The position numbers were made by a program, and so were the translations under genes. Below the pieces are notes generated by a model. That model was not told the origin of the DNA. It did not search any database and saw nothing but the letters and a program-made list of their open reading frames with translations. A stretch of DNA of 64,000 nt. It comes from Temnopleurus reevesii. Lineage: Eukaryota; Echinodermata; Echinoidea; Temnopleuroida; Temnopleuridae. Below, in pieces: positions 24,740 to 37,329 of the stretch; within the stretch, counting starts at the first letter, position 1, and the number at the start of each line of letters is the position of its first letter. The stretch spans positions 1-64,000 of the forward strand of contig BQKZ01000507.1 of assembly GCA_036244855.1 (NCBI GenBank), in the 5' to 3' direction.

Positions 24740-26112
24740 AAATCATCAAGAATCAAAATAATTACATTACATTGGCATAAGATAACATAACAAGTATTCA
24801 ATCCTCCATTATTCAAAGGCACTACATATCTTTATCATATTATCTTTGAATACATTTTTAACAATTGATTGACAGGATTCATTCTTTTTCCTACTTACTA
24901 TAGTATAGACTATACTTTACACACACAGTTCACACTCAGCATCCTAAGTGTCATTACACATGGTATAACCAGGGATACTCCACAAACTCAATTTGTGTCA
25001 CATGAAATCACAATCTTTACTTTCTGTTTGATTTCTTCTGTGGTATACCAATATAACCTGGACAGGCGCGCCAACACTTGGGCGCTAGCACGTTCACACT
25101 AAGGCAAAAAAGGTCTGCACAGGAAAGGACGTTGGATGGACAATTCAAATATGAATGCCTCACAACTTTAATTTTACTTATTCCTAAAAAAAGGAAGAGC
25201 ACAGTAGAATATTAAATTTCACAATTTCATGACCTAAAAATGAAAAGCATCTTCTCAATCAAACTAAACCCACCCCTATTCTCAAACTACTAAACCACAT
25301 GTCTGCTGATATCCTGTAAATTACCATGATGTTGAACACCACAATTTAATTTCTAGAACTGTGAAAACAAACGTTATCTCTCCCTCATCTGAACACACCC
25401 CAATTCTCACACTGCTAAACCACATGTCTGTTGACATCCTGATCACATTTGTTCAATTCATCTTACATCTTTTGATCGACTCCCTACTTCCTTACTTGAA
25501 AACGTGAAATCAAACATCATCCAACCCTGATCTAAACACACCCCCATTCTCACACTATTAAACCACATGTCTGCTGACATCCTGATCCCGTTTGTTCAGT
25601 TCAACAGATCTCGTGATCTTTTGACTCTCTCATCATTTTGGATCACCAGAAGTCAAAGTCATCAGGACCATTTCCTCCCTTTCTGCCCGTTATTTATTCT
25701 CCCAGCCATGCCTTCCCATAATAAGCCAAAGGAAAAAAATTGTTGGATGCCCTCAACCGACTGACCCTCTGAAAATTGTCCGACCTGGGAGGTGTTTCAC
25801 CAAGATAAGAAAGACTTTACACACGAGTTTACGTTCGACTGGTATCAGTTCTTGCACTGGATGTGCGTAGTATTATGAATTATTACGCACAAGAAGTGAT
25901 ACCAGTCGAACTTAAAGTCTTGCGTAAAGTCTTTCTTATCTTGGTGAAACACCTCCCTGAACTATTCCTTTATTTTATCTATTTTTTTAAATACTTTCCA
26001 CTCAGATTGAAAAATCACTGCAAATGTATTTGAATAAACATGTATACAACTTGAAAAGTCGATTTTAGATGATCTGTAACATTTCAATCCCTTCCAAATT
26101 TAATTTTCTTAA
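24740..26112. repeat. Duplicated block, copy B
   Basis: Starts directly after the N and realigns with 23230 onward with scattered substitutions and small indels. It holds the intact fold-back MITE and has no TTAA element at the empty site. Beyond 26112 the sequence is new. Confidence 0.85.
25786..25959. mobile_element. Fold-back MITE, full length
   Basis: About 174 bp and almost entirely one inverted repeat: GGGAGGTGTTTCACCAAGAT through GACTGGTATCAGTTCTTGC pairs with GCACAAGAAGTGATACCAG through ATCTTGGTGAAACACCTCCC around a small central loop. Related copies at 24302, 42058 and 42853. Confidence 0.85.
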
Positions 26113-28919
26113 AGATTTGTGTGAACTGTGCCAAGAAATTTGTAACCATTAATAATGAAAACAAAAGACACTTTCCAAAGACGGACAATATTTTTCAGAA
26201 AATGCATTGGAGGGCATCCTAACAATTTTGAGACCTTATTTATTCTCCGAACCATGCCCTCCCTTAATCGGTTAATCGCTTTAAAAGATGAACATCTGCT
26301 ATCTCACGCTACATCATTTATTAGATCATATCTCTCAATATCTATCGCTCATCCCTTACAAACTGCTCACATCCACGTTGCGATGGAGAACATTTGGATA
26401 ATATAATTATGGATCTCAATGAGGTAATTTGGTTAATCAAATGTCCATTGCAGTTAGTAATATCAGCTGACAAATTTTCATTACAATGAGGTAAAATCAA
26501 CTTTCAAATTTTCTTTACAATTAGTAATATCAACTTACAAATTGTCATTTTTATTAATATTAGTTTAAATTTAAAAATAGATTACACATTTAGAAATGAA
26601 TTACAGTTGTACATCAAATGTAGAAATAGATCATATTAAATGATAATAATAATACATGGATCTTATATAGCACTTTTTCCATCCTAATTAGATGCTCACG
26701 GTGCTCAGAGCAAATATTTTTCTGTTATCATTTTTTTTCATCACCAAAAAATGACATCTATATATATCCAAGAATGGGAAAACTTACATTTTCATCTCAC
26801 AGAAAGACATTTCAAATATACTGCACTTTCTTCCAATTTGTATCCTAGCTGTAAGGTCTAGGGATTTCATAGAAAGTTAAATTGGTCCATATTACACCTC
26901 GTTGCAATGAAACAATCTAATCGCTTGGTCATCTTCCCTACTGGTCATTTTCCCTACAGAAATAGAACTTGATTATTGAGTGACCACAGGATGACCATTC
27001 ATATCAAATAAGAGTCCGACAAAAATATCTATTACCGAGTGCAGAATAATCAACTCGCCTCCAGAAATATAAAGATGCAATTTGGAAGCAAGAGTGGGCG
27101 AGAAAGAGATGGAAAGAGGAGTTTATTATAGGAGGGAAATTATATTTTACATGGGATGATTGGTAGTTGAATGACCATTTGATATGACAAATTGATTTAG
27201 AATACGAAACTGACTTTACAAATACTGGACAAATTACCAGGAAATTGAAAATTGGATTCTGTCCATTTCTAAAACTAGCCTTTGGTCAAATGAAAATGAC
27301 CATTAGGAGACAGCAAAGATGAACAAAAAAACAAACTTTGATATAAAGGAAGTAATATTTCAAATTGGAGTAAAAATTTCATACATGTGTAGCGGATCTG
27401 CCATAGATACATGTAATGCAGAAAGGCTTGTTTGAGAAGACCATAATATACTGTTTTGATAAAAAAATTAAGACATAGGCCTAAACTACTGTCTTCAAAG
27501 ATGTTCAGACAATTACAAGGCAAAATTATGGGGCTTATACCAGTACATTCCACTAAATTAACACATAGTTTGCTGAACAGTAAATTTTAATTCCAGAAAT
27601 ATTGGATTAATGTAGTATTAACAAAAACCCAATCAAATATTATGTTAGCCCTAAATTTCTTCGTCTCAGCTGGAAAATTACACTGGAAATCAAACTGCTG
27701 TACAAGAAGGCTAATTTCCATTGATACAAAACACTCCCAAAAGCTCATTCAGAAAATCTGCTTTTAAGAGCAATGGGGTCATCTGGGGTGGAAGGTGCTG
27801 CCAAAAAAACAACACACCCTACAGAGGGGGTAAGAGGAGAGGCGCGTGCCGTGCCCGACAGCTACGACGCCCAGTTTTGAGAGACATGCACGCTCTGATA
27901 GCCGCAGGCGTGATGCGGGAAGAGAGAGAAAGAAATAACTCTCGGGTTGGACACAATACAACAGGGATCTACTAATGCATTCATACGGTAACATCATTTA
28001 CCATAACTTCACACACACTGCTCGATTGAGAGATGGAACAAGCGCCTAAGTCATGAAGTCAGTCTCAAAACTCAGACCCTATAAAAGATTTTAATTTCTT
28101 TTCCATTAACATTCAATTATACTGATTGATAATGCTGATGAAAAATCATCTTAATAATGCAGACATTTCATTTTGATGCTTTTTTTATAGAAATTACAAT
28201 TGATTTTCCAATTTACATAATGAATGTAGAAAAATATCTGTAAACCTTGAATTTGCATTAAATATTTAAGAGACTATTCAACTAATACATATATAAATGT
28301 TCATATGGTGAAAGTGATAACTGCACCAATATGAAACTTAAACTCCTTTTCCTTTTCTTTACATTTCTCAATAAAAAAAAAATAGAGTCTAGGATTATAG
28401 AATATGCCCATTTATGGCAACAAAAAGCCATAAAAATGCAGGTTTTGTGCATTTCATGTCCATCATCTCAGTCACAGCTGTTTGCATTTTTCTCGGTTGT
28501 CTACCACTTTCCAATAGTCGTTGATTAAGTTATCCAAAATGCTGTTTTGACACATTTCTTTGTCTGAAATGATAGGATAATAGAGATATGGAAACTGATT
28601 CCAGTCATGAATCCCTGGGGAAAGCATCTTGTTTAATATAGAGTTGAAAATGAAAGTAATATTCACTAGTCTATAACCTTACCTGACCATAACTATCACA
28701 TTTTTTATCCTAGTACAAATGTGCTATAATGATTAATGACCGTTAAAGCCAATTGTTCATGAAGTAGTTTTCACATGTATATTTTGCAAATAGATAATCT
28801 TTTAATGAGTTTAGCCATAAATTATCTGTATATAATCACGAGTGGTTTCTTACCCCACCCTCCAACTCCTTCCCTCCCTCCCCTGCTTACTTTCACACCA
28901 ACCCTTTACTGAATTATCA
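26113..28919. other. Intronic; one retroposon tail, one GC-richer patch
   Basis: 27770-27930 is GC- and CpG-richer (for example GAGGCGCGTGCCGTGCCCGAC) with open frames on both strands, none recognised. The rest is AT-rich. Confidence 0.4.
26637..26715 (-). repeat. Retroposon 3' tail fragment, minus orientation
   Basis: On the minus strand reads GCTCTGAGCACCGTGAGCAT, then GTGCTATATAAGATCC, then ATTATTATTATC. This resembles the tail of the SINE at 59027. Confidence 0.45.
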
Positions 28920-29650
28920 ATCGCAAGTTAAGTGGATGATGTATCTAAATTGATTCATCTGAGTGTGGTATGTTTAGGAGGAATGATGATGACACTGTGT
29001 ATCTCTTACCAAACAACCTGTGGTAAGCTACTATCCCTCCATCCCCCTCTTCCCCTCCGTCCCTGCCTACCTGCATCCTCCCCCTCTACCCCTCACTCCC
29101 TTCCCCACCCTCCCTCTACAAATGATCAATCACAAGTTAAGTGGATAATGTATCTTAATTGATCCATCTGTGTGCGGTATGTTTAGGAGGAATGACGATG
29201 ACACTGTGTATTTCTTGCTAAACGACCTGTGATAAGCTCATACCCCTCCCTCATGATAAGCTCATACCCCCCCCCCCNTGAAGATGGCACTGTTTATCTC
29301 ATGCCAAACGACCTGTGATAAGCTCATACCCCTCCCTCCCTCACCCATCCTCACCCACCCTCCCTCTACTAATGATCAATCACAAGTTAAGTGGATAATG
29401 TATCTTAATTGATCCATCTGAATGCGGTATGTTTAGGAGGAATGATGATGACACTGTGTATCAATTGCTAAATGACCTGTGATCAGGTCGTACCCCTCCC
29501 TCACCCATCCTCCCCCCTCCCCCACCCTCCCTCTACTAATGATCAATCAAAAGTTAAGTGGATAATGTATCTTAATTGATCCATCTGAGTGTGGTATGTT
29601 TAGGAGGAAAGATGATGACACTGTGTATCGCTTGTCAAATGACCCATGAT
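28920..29650. repeat. Minisatellite, 170-250-bp units, with an N join
   Basis: Units share AAGTTAAGTGGATAATGTAT, CTTAATTGATCCATCTG, GGTATGTTTAGGAGGAATGA and ATGACACTGTGTATC, then a variable C-rich CCCTCCCTC stretch. AAGTTAAGTGG occurs at about 28925, 29133, 29382 and 29550. A poly-C run and single N at 29278 interrupt the second unit, so copy number is uncertain. Confidence 0.8.
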
Positions 29651-29839
29651 AGGCTACTGGCTGTCTTCCAAAATCATTCATAATACATCCTACTAGTACA
29701 ACATGGAAACCAGTTCTTAAACAACCCAAAGACACAAGAACGAAATGCCTTATCAACTGCATCTGCAAAATAAATCAGCTCAAGATATCTCTAATCGGGT
29801 CGTTTTACCCAGATACGAAGGAGCGAGATAATTTCTTAC

Positions 29840-29870
29840 CAGAGGACTCGAGGAGAGTGCAAACACCCAT
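29840..29870 (-). CDS. Candidate short alternative first exon (GSE1?)
   Basis: The minus-strand ATG at 29868-29870 has good context (GCG-ATG-G) and an in-frame TGA upstream. Ten codons (MGVCTLLESS) lead to a strong donor, CCTCTG/GTAAGA, at 29838-29839, again in phase 1 and compatible with the 2816-3049 exon. Vertebrate GSE1 also has a very short peptide ahead of its conserved block. A ten-codon reading frame that meets a consensus donor in the right phase is quite likely by chance in 58 kb, so this is only a candidate. Confidence 0.28.
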
Positions 29871-30254
29871 CGCTGCGCATAGTAGGAGCAATTGTCATCT
29901 CATAAAGATGATGATAACTAGTCTCATCTTCCTTCTCCTCCTCAATGACAACATATCTTATCACTATTATGAGTCACTATGGGGCTCATCATCATCCAAG
30001 CATCTTGGCCCAGTCAACTCCAACATCGTAGCAACCATAGAGGAGGATGGGCAAAGCTTTGTTAATTTTCAAGGCATACTCATTTAGCGTCCGGTTTTCA
30101 TCGAGATTGTCTCGATATTCAGTGCCGGTTCTGATGTCCTGAATGGGATTGTCCCTATATTACTAAAATGTCTCTAAAGCCTGATATCAATAAAAAAAAA
30201 ATATTCAGAAAAGATTGCACAAAAGTAAAAATCAGAAGTCCACATTATGGCCAA

Positions 30255-30424
30255 TATTCCGAAAGTGATATTTAACTTAACGGTTTAACCCATGTCTAAG
30301 TAATTGTCATTTAGACCATTGGTTTAATAGTCGAATAGTTGAATAGCCCTACTTTAATAATTTAATAGCCTGAATCAAACTAACAGTGGCTTAGTCCCGG
30401 GGTTAATTACATATCACTCTTGGA
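30255..30424. mobile_element. Possible small MITE
   Basis: The left TTCCGAAAGTGATATTTAAC and right GGTTAATTACATATCACTCT segments are imperfect inverted repeats. The interior is TTTAATAG-rich. No second copy seen in the window. Confidence 0.35.
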
Positions 30425-31360
30425 GTACTAGCCTATGACTATATCACAATCACCGTGATGGTAAAAAAAACTTGAAGCAAAAGAAGGTCCAATGAGAGAA
30501 GACGAGATAAAGGATGGACAGCGAAGATGGACAGAAGAACTTTGTTGAGTAATGGCGGAGAGCAATGATCACCTCTTAGTGCAACCAGCCATCAAATCAT
30601 GTAAGAAGCATGGAGAGGACGGCATCGGGTTACATACGCACATCTCATGCATGGTTGCAATCGAGTCCTGTTTACACCATCGTGTCCGCCGAGATGCGCC
30701 ATGAGTGTAGAGACATACGCTAAGAGTGTAGAGACGTACACCAAAAAAAAATATCATATTGGATACATCCCTTGGTAGTTATCAATCACATTTCTTCCAC
30801 TTTAGGGTAATTTATGTGAAAAAATATGTCCATGGAGACCAGTGTTGTATATTCATCTCAACAAGAAATTTAACAAGGGATCTCTTATTATGGTTGAAGA
30901 ATTTGTGAGATATTGGTCACTTTAAAAAAAAAAATGAATTGCGAAAGTATAAAAGGATATTTTTAATAAATATTGCATGGAATTATTTGAATTATTGTTG
31001 ATCACCAAAAGAAGACATTGAAGCCCAAACGACAGAATACCTGAAGGCCAACATCATTTTCTAAATCTAAAATCATGTACCTCGGCCCTACTCTATCTAC
31101 AAAAATGTGATCAATAATATCTTCCATTCAAGAAAATATAAACAACTTAAAAATCAATGATGAATTTATGATTGATGCAACGGCTTGCAATCAATTCAAA
31201 TCAATGACAGCTCTTGACGAGGCGAGTCGTGGTGTAAACCTGCCTCCAATGAGCCGCAGTCTCATCTTTATTCCTCTAGATTCGTGTGCAAACAAGCCAA
31301 CAATGGGCTGCGGTGGGCACCACCAACACGCTCAGGGCACTCCGTCGTACATACGATATC

Positions 31361-31923
31361 TTAAAGGGGAACTTCACCCTGATATGTAGAAAAATAAGAT
31401 AAACAAACTGTGAAAATTTGAGCAAAATCGGATAATTTGTTCCAAATTTATGAATTTTCAAAGTTTGCATTTGCCTCAACAATGGGTACATGTATCCTTG
31501 AATTGGCAACTTTGGCACAATCTATGTCATATACATGGATAACTCCACATTAACTTTTTACATCAATTTATTAAAAATCAATCATTGTCATATTTCAATT
31601 GAGGAATCACCCCCATTCTTTGTGGAATGCATGAAGAATTGATGTATGAAAAGTATTTTTTTAAAATGTCTACTTTTCTAGAAAAAGAAGAAAAATGTGA
31701 AATTCTGTGTACAAAGTAAATGGAAAGTTCTCCATGTTGGCAGTCATTTTGTGCCTGGAGGTCGCAAACACAATGAGCCCATGAGGGATGAAAATCAAAA
31801 CTTTTAGAATCCATAACTTTGTAATTGATCATCTGATTTTGCTCGAATCTTAACAGTCTGATTACTGTATTGTTCTCCATCCACTTACAGTACATTAGCA
31901 TCTGGGGTTAATTCCCCTTCAAA
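31361..31923. mobile_element. TTAA-flanked fold-back MITE, second copy
   Basis: Starts TTAAAGGGGAACTTCACCC and ends GGTTAATTCCCCTTCAA, where the right TTAA has become TTCAA. The arms pair over much of their length: AAAATTTGAGCAAAATCGGA against ATCTGATTTTGCTCGAATCT. Length is close to the 6043 copy. Confidence 0.75.
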
Positions 31924-33076
31924 TATTTTTCTCTCTGTTTCTCCATCTCCTACGATAACTCTGATAACTCCGAGGGGAACACGAAGACCTCTCGTAAAAC
32001 AGCAAGAACACTTTCTCCTCCATCTTCCTCGAGCGCCAAATCCCCGGTCTCCTGTTTGTATGTATCAAATTCCTCCTTTCCGAACGACCGCGACCGAAAT
32101 GTGATTATAATATAACAATATACTCGGAGATGGGAGATGAGTTTCACTCAAAGGGCACGGGCTGGAATGCAATCGTCATCTTTATTGCGCCAACAAATTT
32201 GGGTGCATTATGTATAAAGTGTGATGGATGCTAAGCGTATGTAATGAGAAAAGTCAATACGAGAGCTATGTCTCTGATTGTGTAAGCAATAAACTTCACA
32301 TCGTCAAGAGATTCAATCTGATAAATCAAGAGGATACATATAGGCTATATGTTTGATACATCATATGATTTAAAAATTCAATTGAATATTTTCTACGATT
32401 AAACAATAAAAAATGGTCTTCCACAATAAGAATATAAATTCTGCTAGTTTTTGCTCTCATCAAATAAAATCTTGCTAATCATAAATAAAGAAGAAATCAT
32501 TACAATCAGGCAGGATTTCTTTAGGAAAAATAGAAAAAAAATTTAGGGTGTCCTTGAAATTCACGCAATCAATTGTTTAAATCATGAGACGTCTTGATAC
32601 ATAAATAGTAATTGGAATTATACAAACCAATAAAAGGCAAATCTACCTTCATTGCAAATACATGATTAATTGAAATAAACACAAATTTTAGCAAAAGGAT
32701 AATTTCACTAATCAAAATTTAGAAATGAATGAGATCTCCAGATATCAAAATTGTAGGACATTCCGTTTTTGTTCAAATCTTTTCTTAAATCAGCTATCTA
32801 CCACTGCTTAATGAACAGGTGATGCTATCACAGATCAGTTTGCATTACTATTAAAACATAATTTCCTGCACATATTTACTCAAATGTATAGATAAATAAA
32901 CACATTTGTGAAAATATAACTTCATGGCAAGCAGCAATGAGTAAATACAGGTGTTATAATAGCAAATTTACATCTCTTTTTCTTTTTTTTTTTGAATTAT
33001 TTAATTTTTCACTTACTTACCAATATCAATCTTAATGACACGGGCTTGATTGATTGAAAATATCATTCATTTTAAT
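31924..33076. other. Intronic, unrecognised
   Basis: 32000-32110 is GC-richer, with a minus-strand 65-codon frame lacking splice support. The remainder is AT-rich single-copy-like sequence. Confidence 0.4.
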
Positions 33077-33745
33077 TACAAATTACAAACTCAGCATAAT
33101 ATGGTGCATTTCCTCCTTAAAAAGCAATTTATTATGACCATTAAAGAGTTTCTTAGTAGGCTACATCAACATTTAATATTTACCCATATCTCCTGCATGT
33201 TAACACTCTAATGGTGACATTTTTGTTAATTTTGAAGTATTCACTTTGCTAAAATAATGTCCCCTCCTCCCATATTTATCATTTAGCAATCCATTTTCCC
33301 CTAATGCTAATTATCATTTAGCAATCAATCTTCCTTCCCCCCTCCCCAAATTATCATTTACCAATCCATTTCCACCCCCATCCTCCTCCGTCCCCTATCC
33401 CCTAATCATCATTTATTTAGCAATACATTCTCCTNNNNNNNNNNNNNNNNNNNNNNNNNNNNNNNNNNNNNNNNNNNNNNNNNNNNNNNNNNNNNNNNNN
33501 NNNNNNNNNNNNNNNNNNNNNNNNNNNNNNNNNNNNNNNNNNNNNNNNNNNNNNNNNNNNNNNNNNNNNNNNNNNNNNNNNNNNNNNNNNNNNNNNNNNN
33601 NNNNNNNNNNNNNNNNNNNNNNNNNNNNNNNNNCTGGCCTTCTTGCCCCCTCCCCCCTCCCCAATCGACTGACTACACCCTGGGGAGGCCATCTCAAGAA
33701 TGAAAACTGACATTGGATACCAAATTTGAGCTGCTAAGTTCACAA
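33077..33745. repeat. Duplicated segment, copy A (contains the N run)
   Basis: Aligns from AATTACAAATTACAAACTCA to AAGTTCACAAGGC with 45725-46211. Between the alignable parts copy A has 199 N; copy B has only about 50 C/T-rich bases there. Confidence 0.8.
33435..33633. other. Assembly gap (199 N)
   Basis: Run of N inside a C/T-rich stretch. The homologous stretch of copy B (about 46098-46145) suggests the true missing length may be much shorter. Confidence 0.95.
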
Positions 33746-34078
33746 GGCGCTACCATACTGACAGAGATACTCTTTCCACGCTCCTCAACAGCCAAACATC
33801 AAATCCAGCTTCTCGGTGGGGGTGTTACAGTCTCGCTGTAACCAGACCCATAATGGACGATTAGAAACCGGAATATGACTCATATTTAATGATTTGAGGT
33901 ATGTTTGGAGAGAGGTAGGCAATGTATAGTCAGGGCTGTCTGTAGTGTTTACCTCGTCGCCAATGTTGCTACCCACTGCTCTAGGCTAAAATGCATACAG
34001 AATCTCTACATCGATGTCCCCTCCTGTCTTTCGTTCCAATGGACACTATTATAAGCAGGTTTGCATTTTTGACATCAC

Positions 34079-34222
34079 ACACATACACCCACACACACAC
34101 ACACTCTCTCTCTCTCTCTCTCTCTATCTCTTTCATATATCTACATGAGATGCAAAAACAGATAGATGACATACAATAGCAGGAGGGGCAAAATGATCTT
34201 GAGATTGGGAGCCCACATACAT

Positions 34223-34257
<35 letters not shown>

Positions 34258-34260
34258 ATT
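34079..34260. repeat. (CA)n and (TC)n microsatellites
   Basis: CACACA then TCTCTC at about 34086-34126, and a pure (AC) run of about 16 repeats at 34228-34256. Both strands give short Val/Cys or Thr/His frames that are artefacts. Confidence 0.9.
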
Positions 34261-34929
34261 AAAAAATATTGAGGGCCTGGGGCCTCTCAGATCCCACAGT
34301 TCTGTTGGACCTGATTACTGTATGCTCACCTATCCGGACAATCCTATCTATTAAACTACATCTGAAAGTGGAACAGAAACAGGGTCTGCGTGATAAAGAC
34401 TACCCCTAAGTGTGCGATTTCCACACTTCCATCAAGGGAGTGATCGAAGGCACGACAACATCTGATTAAAACGGCCTCGTATGTGTGCACACTTTGCCGT
34501 ATTATTCATGTCGGCAGCCAGAATTACCCCCGTAATGCGGGCGGAAGGGAGCCGCTTAGCAGGTAGAGGAACATCTAGGCTAAACACTGACACGACTATC
34601 CATCATCTATCCGGCGTGAGCCTCGTTTTAAGATGACAGGAGAGTGGGGGAAAGCTTCCTTTAATAAGCAGTACGAAAAAAATCAGTGTGAAATTCTGCC
34701 TAATATGCCATTTGGGTGTGATTAAAAGGTGTGATGAATTGCTGACTGCATCTTCAAGACCTAATGATGTAAAAGCCTCAATTTCCATAAGGTCTGGCAG
34801 TGAAGGTCCATATGTATATACAGAAGCTAGATAATCTTAAATTTCAATATTTTAAAGGGCAATATCCCTTTTCTAAAAGGCTTACTTTTATAATACACAA
34901 CAAATAGGAAAAGTAAAAAGGGGCAATAA

Positions 34930-35110
34930 TGAAGCGTAGTGGTGTAGTGATCATGACTCTCATCCATGGGTCCCACTCATGGTGTTGATTTCCATCAACA
35001 AGTTATTCATTCAAATTGTGCTGCACACAACCCAGGTGAGGTGCATTTATTTATTATTAATCTCCATGTAGCATAGCCAATGGGGTGGGCACTAAAACAG
35101 TCATAAGGGC
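34930..35110 (+). repeat. Degenerate tRNA-derived SINE, copy 2
   Basis: Shares with the SINE at 59027: TAGTGGTGTAGTGATCATGACTC in the A-box region, GTTGATTTCCATCAACAAG against GTTAATTTCCTTCAGCAAG, then TTGTGCTGCACACAACCCAG and GTGAGGTG. The B-box is decayed and the 3' half is missing. Confidence 0.6.
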
Positions 35111-37178
35111 ATCCAAGACCTGAATTCACAGGACAGTCGCAATGGTGTTTGTAATCATTGCAAAAAGGATAAAACTATTTGGTAGTCTACAGACCTTATC
35201 TATGAAAAGAACCTGCGCTATTGATTTTCCGGAAAAACCACATATGATATTGAACACCAAGTATCCTAAAATACTTCTGTGCATCATGAAAATGGGTGCA
35301 TCCAGGATCCACTTAAAAATAGGGAGGGAGTCAGAGAAAATTCTTACACACTGGTGACTTGATAAAAAATAGGGGGTGGTTCTCAATTCTGTGCACGATT
35401 ATTCTCCTCAATTCTATGTATGATCATTCAGCAAGCTAAATTCAAGCGCTCTTGGAAAAGTGAAGGGGGTCTGACCCACAATGAACGACCAATAACGGGG
35501 CAACAGCACCTCTGCCAACCCCCCCCCCCCCCCAGAAAAGAAAATTATCCAAGTATGTACAGATAGAGGTACCTATCTAGAGGCAACTGATACTTTGGTG
35601 ATATTGATTGAGAATACTCTTGTGGTTCGAAGGCAAGACTCATTCCTGGGTATAGATACTAAGGGGACGATCCGGTTACAAGCCTGATCATGATTTACCA
35701 AACAACTTCATTTTAATGCCATTTGTTCAAGTTCCTTATAGCATTTCCGTAAACAGATCTTGTTCGCTAGGTGGAGGATAAGCTACAGTCTGGACTGTAA
35801 ATCTGTTTCTTTCTCTCTCTCTCTCCAAGTTCAGACGCGATTCACTTAATATCAAAACTCGATATAGAAATGAGAAAGAAAAAATATATTATATGACTGA
35901 CTGACTGTTAAAACATGTTTGAAGTTCGAACCAAGCTCAGAAGAAATGTTGGTAAAAAAAAATAAGTGTGCAATTTCTCGCTGTATGTGGTATTGTTTAA
36001 CATTATATTACAGCTATACAGTTCTAATATAAATTGTCAACGTTTGAACACTCGGTGTCTGTCCTCCCTCCCTTTCTCCACTTTTCATTTTAGCAATCAA
36101 TATGTTGCAACTTGAATGACAAATTAAAAAGGAAATGAGCTTCTCTACAGTTTATAGATACCAAAACATCCTACAGAGGTTATCGAAATGAAGACACTAG
36201 AAGTAAAACTTAAGATTAGCAGGAAAATGAAGCAAATGAAATACAAAATACTATTGTAAATTGGAAAATACTGACAAAAAGACAAGATTACGGTAAATGA
36301 AGTGTGATTCAAAACATATTCTTTCCTTGGAAGCAAAAAAAACCTCATTGAGCTGTCTGCCTGCGACATTGAGGTGGAATTTTGTGAACTTCCTTTACAT
36401 ATTTCCATGTTGCAGCCTCCAGATAATCTTTCAAACTATAAATACACGGGGAATGGCATATAATTACCACAGACATGTTTAACACTGGAAATGACTGGCC
36501 TTGATGTTGAAATATGATCTCATAAAGGATGTTACGAACATTCAGTTACTATACAAACATACAAACATTATTTTCCATCACATTCTTGGCAAAATAACTT
36601 TGTTAGCGTTTCGATAAAGAATGTAGATGAAAAATAATCATGGTACAGATGTTATACACATATTGTAAACCTACAGACATCTACCGTTTGCCATGTGCAG
36701 TGAACAGGTTTGAACATCTCTACATCTCAAGTTTATTTGAGTTGAACTTGTCCAATATCACATTTAAGCAGTTCCCTTTTCCTTTATTTCTTCTCATTAT
36801 TCATTTATTTATTTATTTGTTTTATTTCAGTAGGGTTGCCCACTCAGTGATTATAGCACTGTTTTTCACAGGGGCCCTACAACAGCAAAACACAAGAAAA
36901 TATATGGTTCAAACAAAAGGCAAGAAGGATTTTGCTAATTACGTTAAAAACTCAATAAAGTGATAAAATTATAATTGAAAAAAAAATAATGATATAAGGA
37001 GCATTGTGAATGAACATTAATTTACTCAAAGTAAAAACGATATTAACAGGGTCATACCACAATGCAACATCATTCGTTAATATCTTAGGAAACCAATTAC
37101 ATGGTGTCAGTTACAATGTAGGAGTCAACTCGTTTGCCAAATCACCTGAACACATCTTGTGTAAATTAAATTGAACAT
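35111..37178. other. Intronic, unrecognised; poly-C run at 35519
   Basis: No repeats or credible exons found. Ends at the single N at 37179. Confidence 0.4.
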
Positions 37179-37179
37179 N

Positions 37180-37274
37180 CACCATAACTATCTTGAGTGA
37201 ACGTGTCTTTATTGTCTCCCGAAATAACAGTAATTACTAGTATTGAGATGACATATTGAGTCTAATACATGTCA
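37180..37274 (+). repeat. Probable 3' end of a 5' LTR
   Basis: The roughly 95 bp between the single N at 37179 and the primer-binding site lie where the end of the 5' LTR is expected. The last CA before the primer site is at 37273-37274. The LTR start is lost at the N, so this is positional inference only. Confidence 0.4.
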
Positions 37275-37279
37275 TTGAT

Positions 37280-37290
37280 TGGCGACGAGG
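37280..37290 (+). other. Retroelement primer-binding site (tRNA-Ser type)
   Basis: TGGCGACGAGG is the complement of CCTCGTCGCCA, the 3' end of a tRNA-Ser whose acceptor begins GACGAGG. It sits 40 bp before the gag ATG, as expected for a minus-strand primer site in a Ty3/gypsy element of the Mag-like group. Confidence 0.65.
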
Positions 37291-37329
37291 AAAACTTTTG
37301 TTGATTTTGTGTGCATATTTCTTGGAACC

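Noticed and set aside
37279..37329. Extending gag upstream to position 37279
   Set aside because: The frame is open, but it begins in the primer-binding site without an ATG; the first ATG is at 37330.
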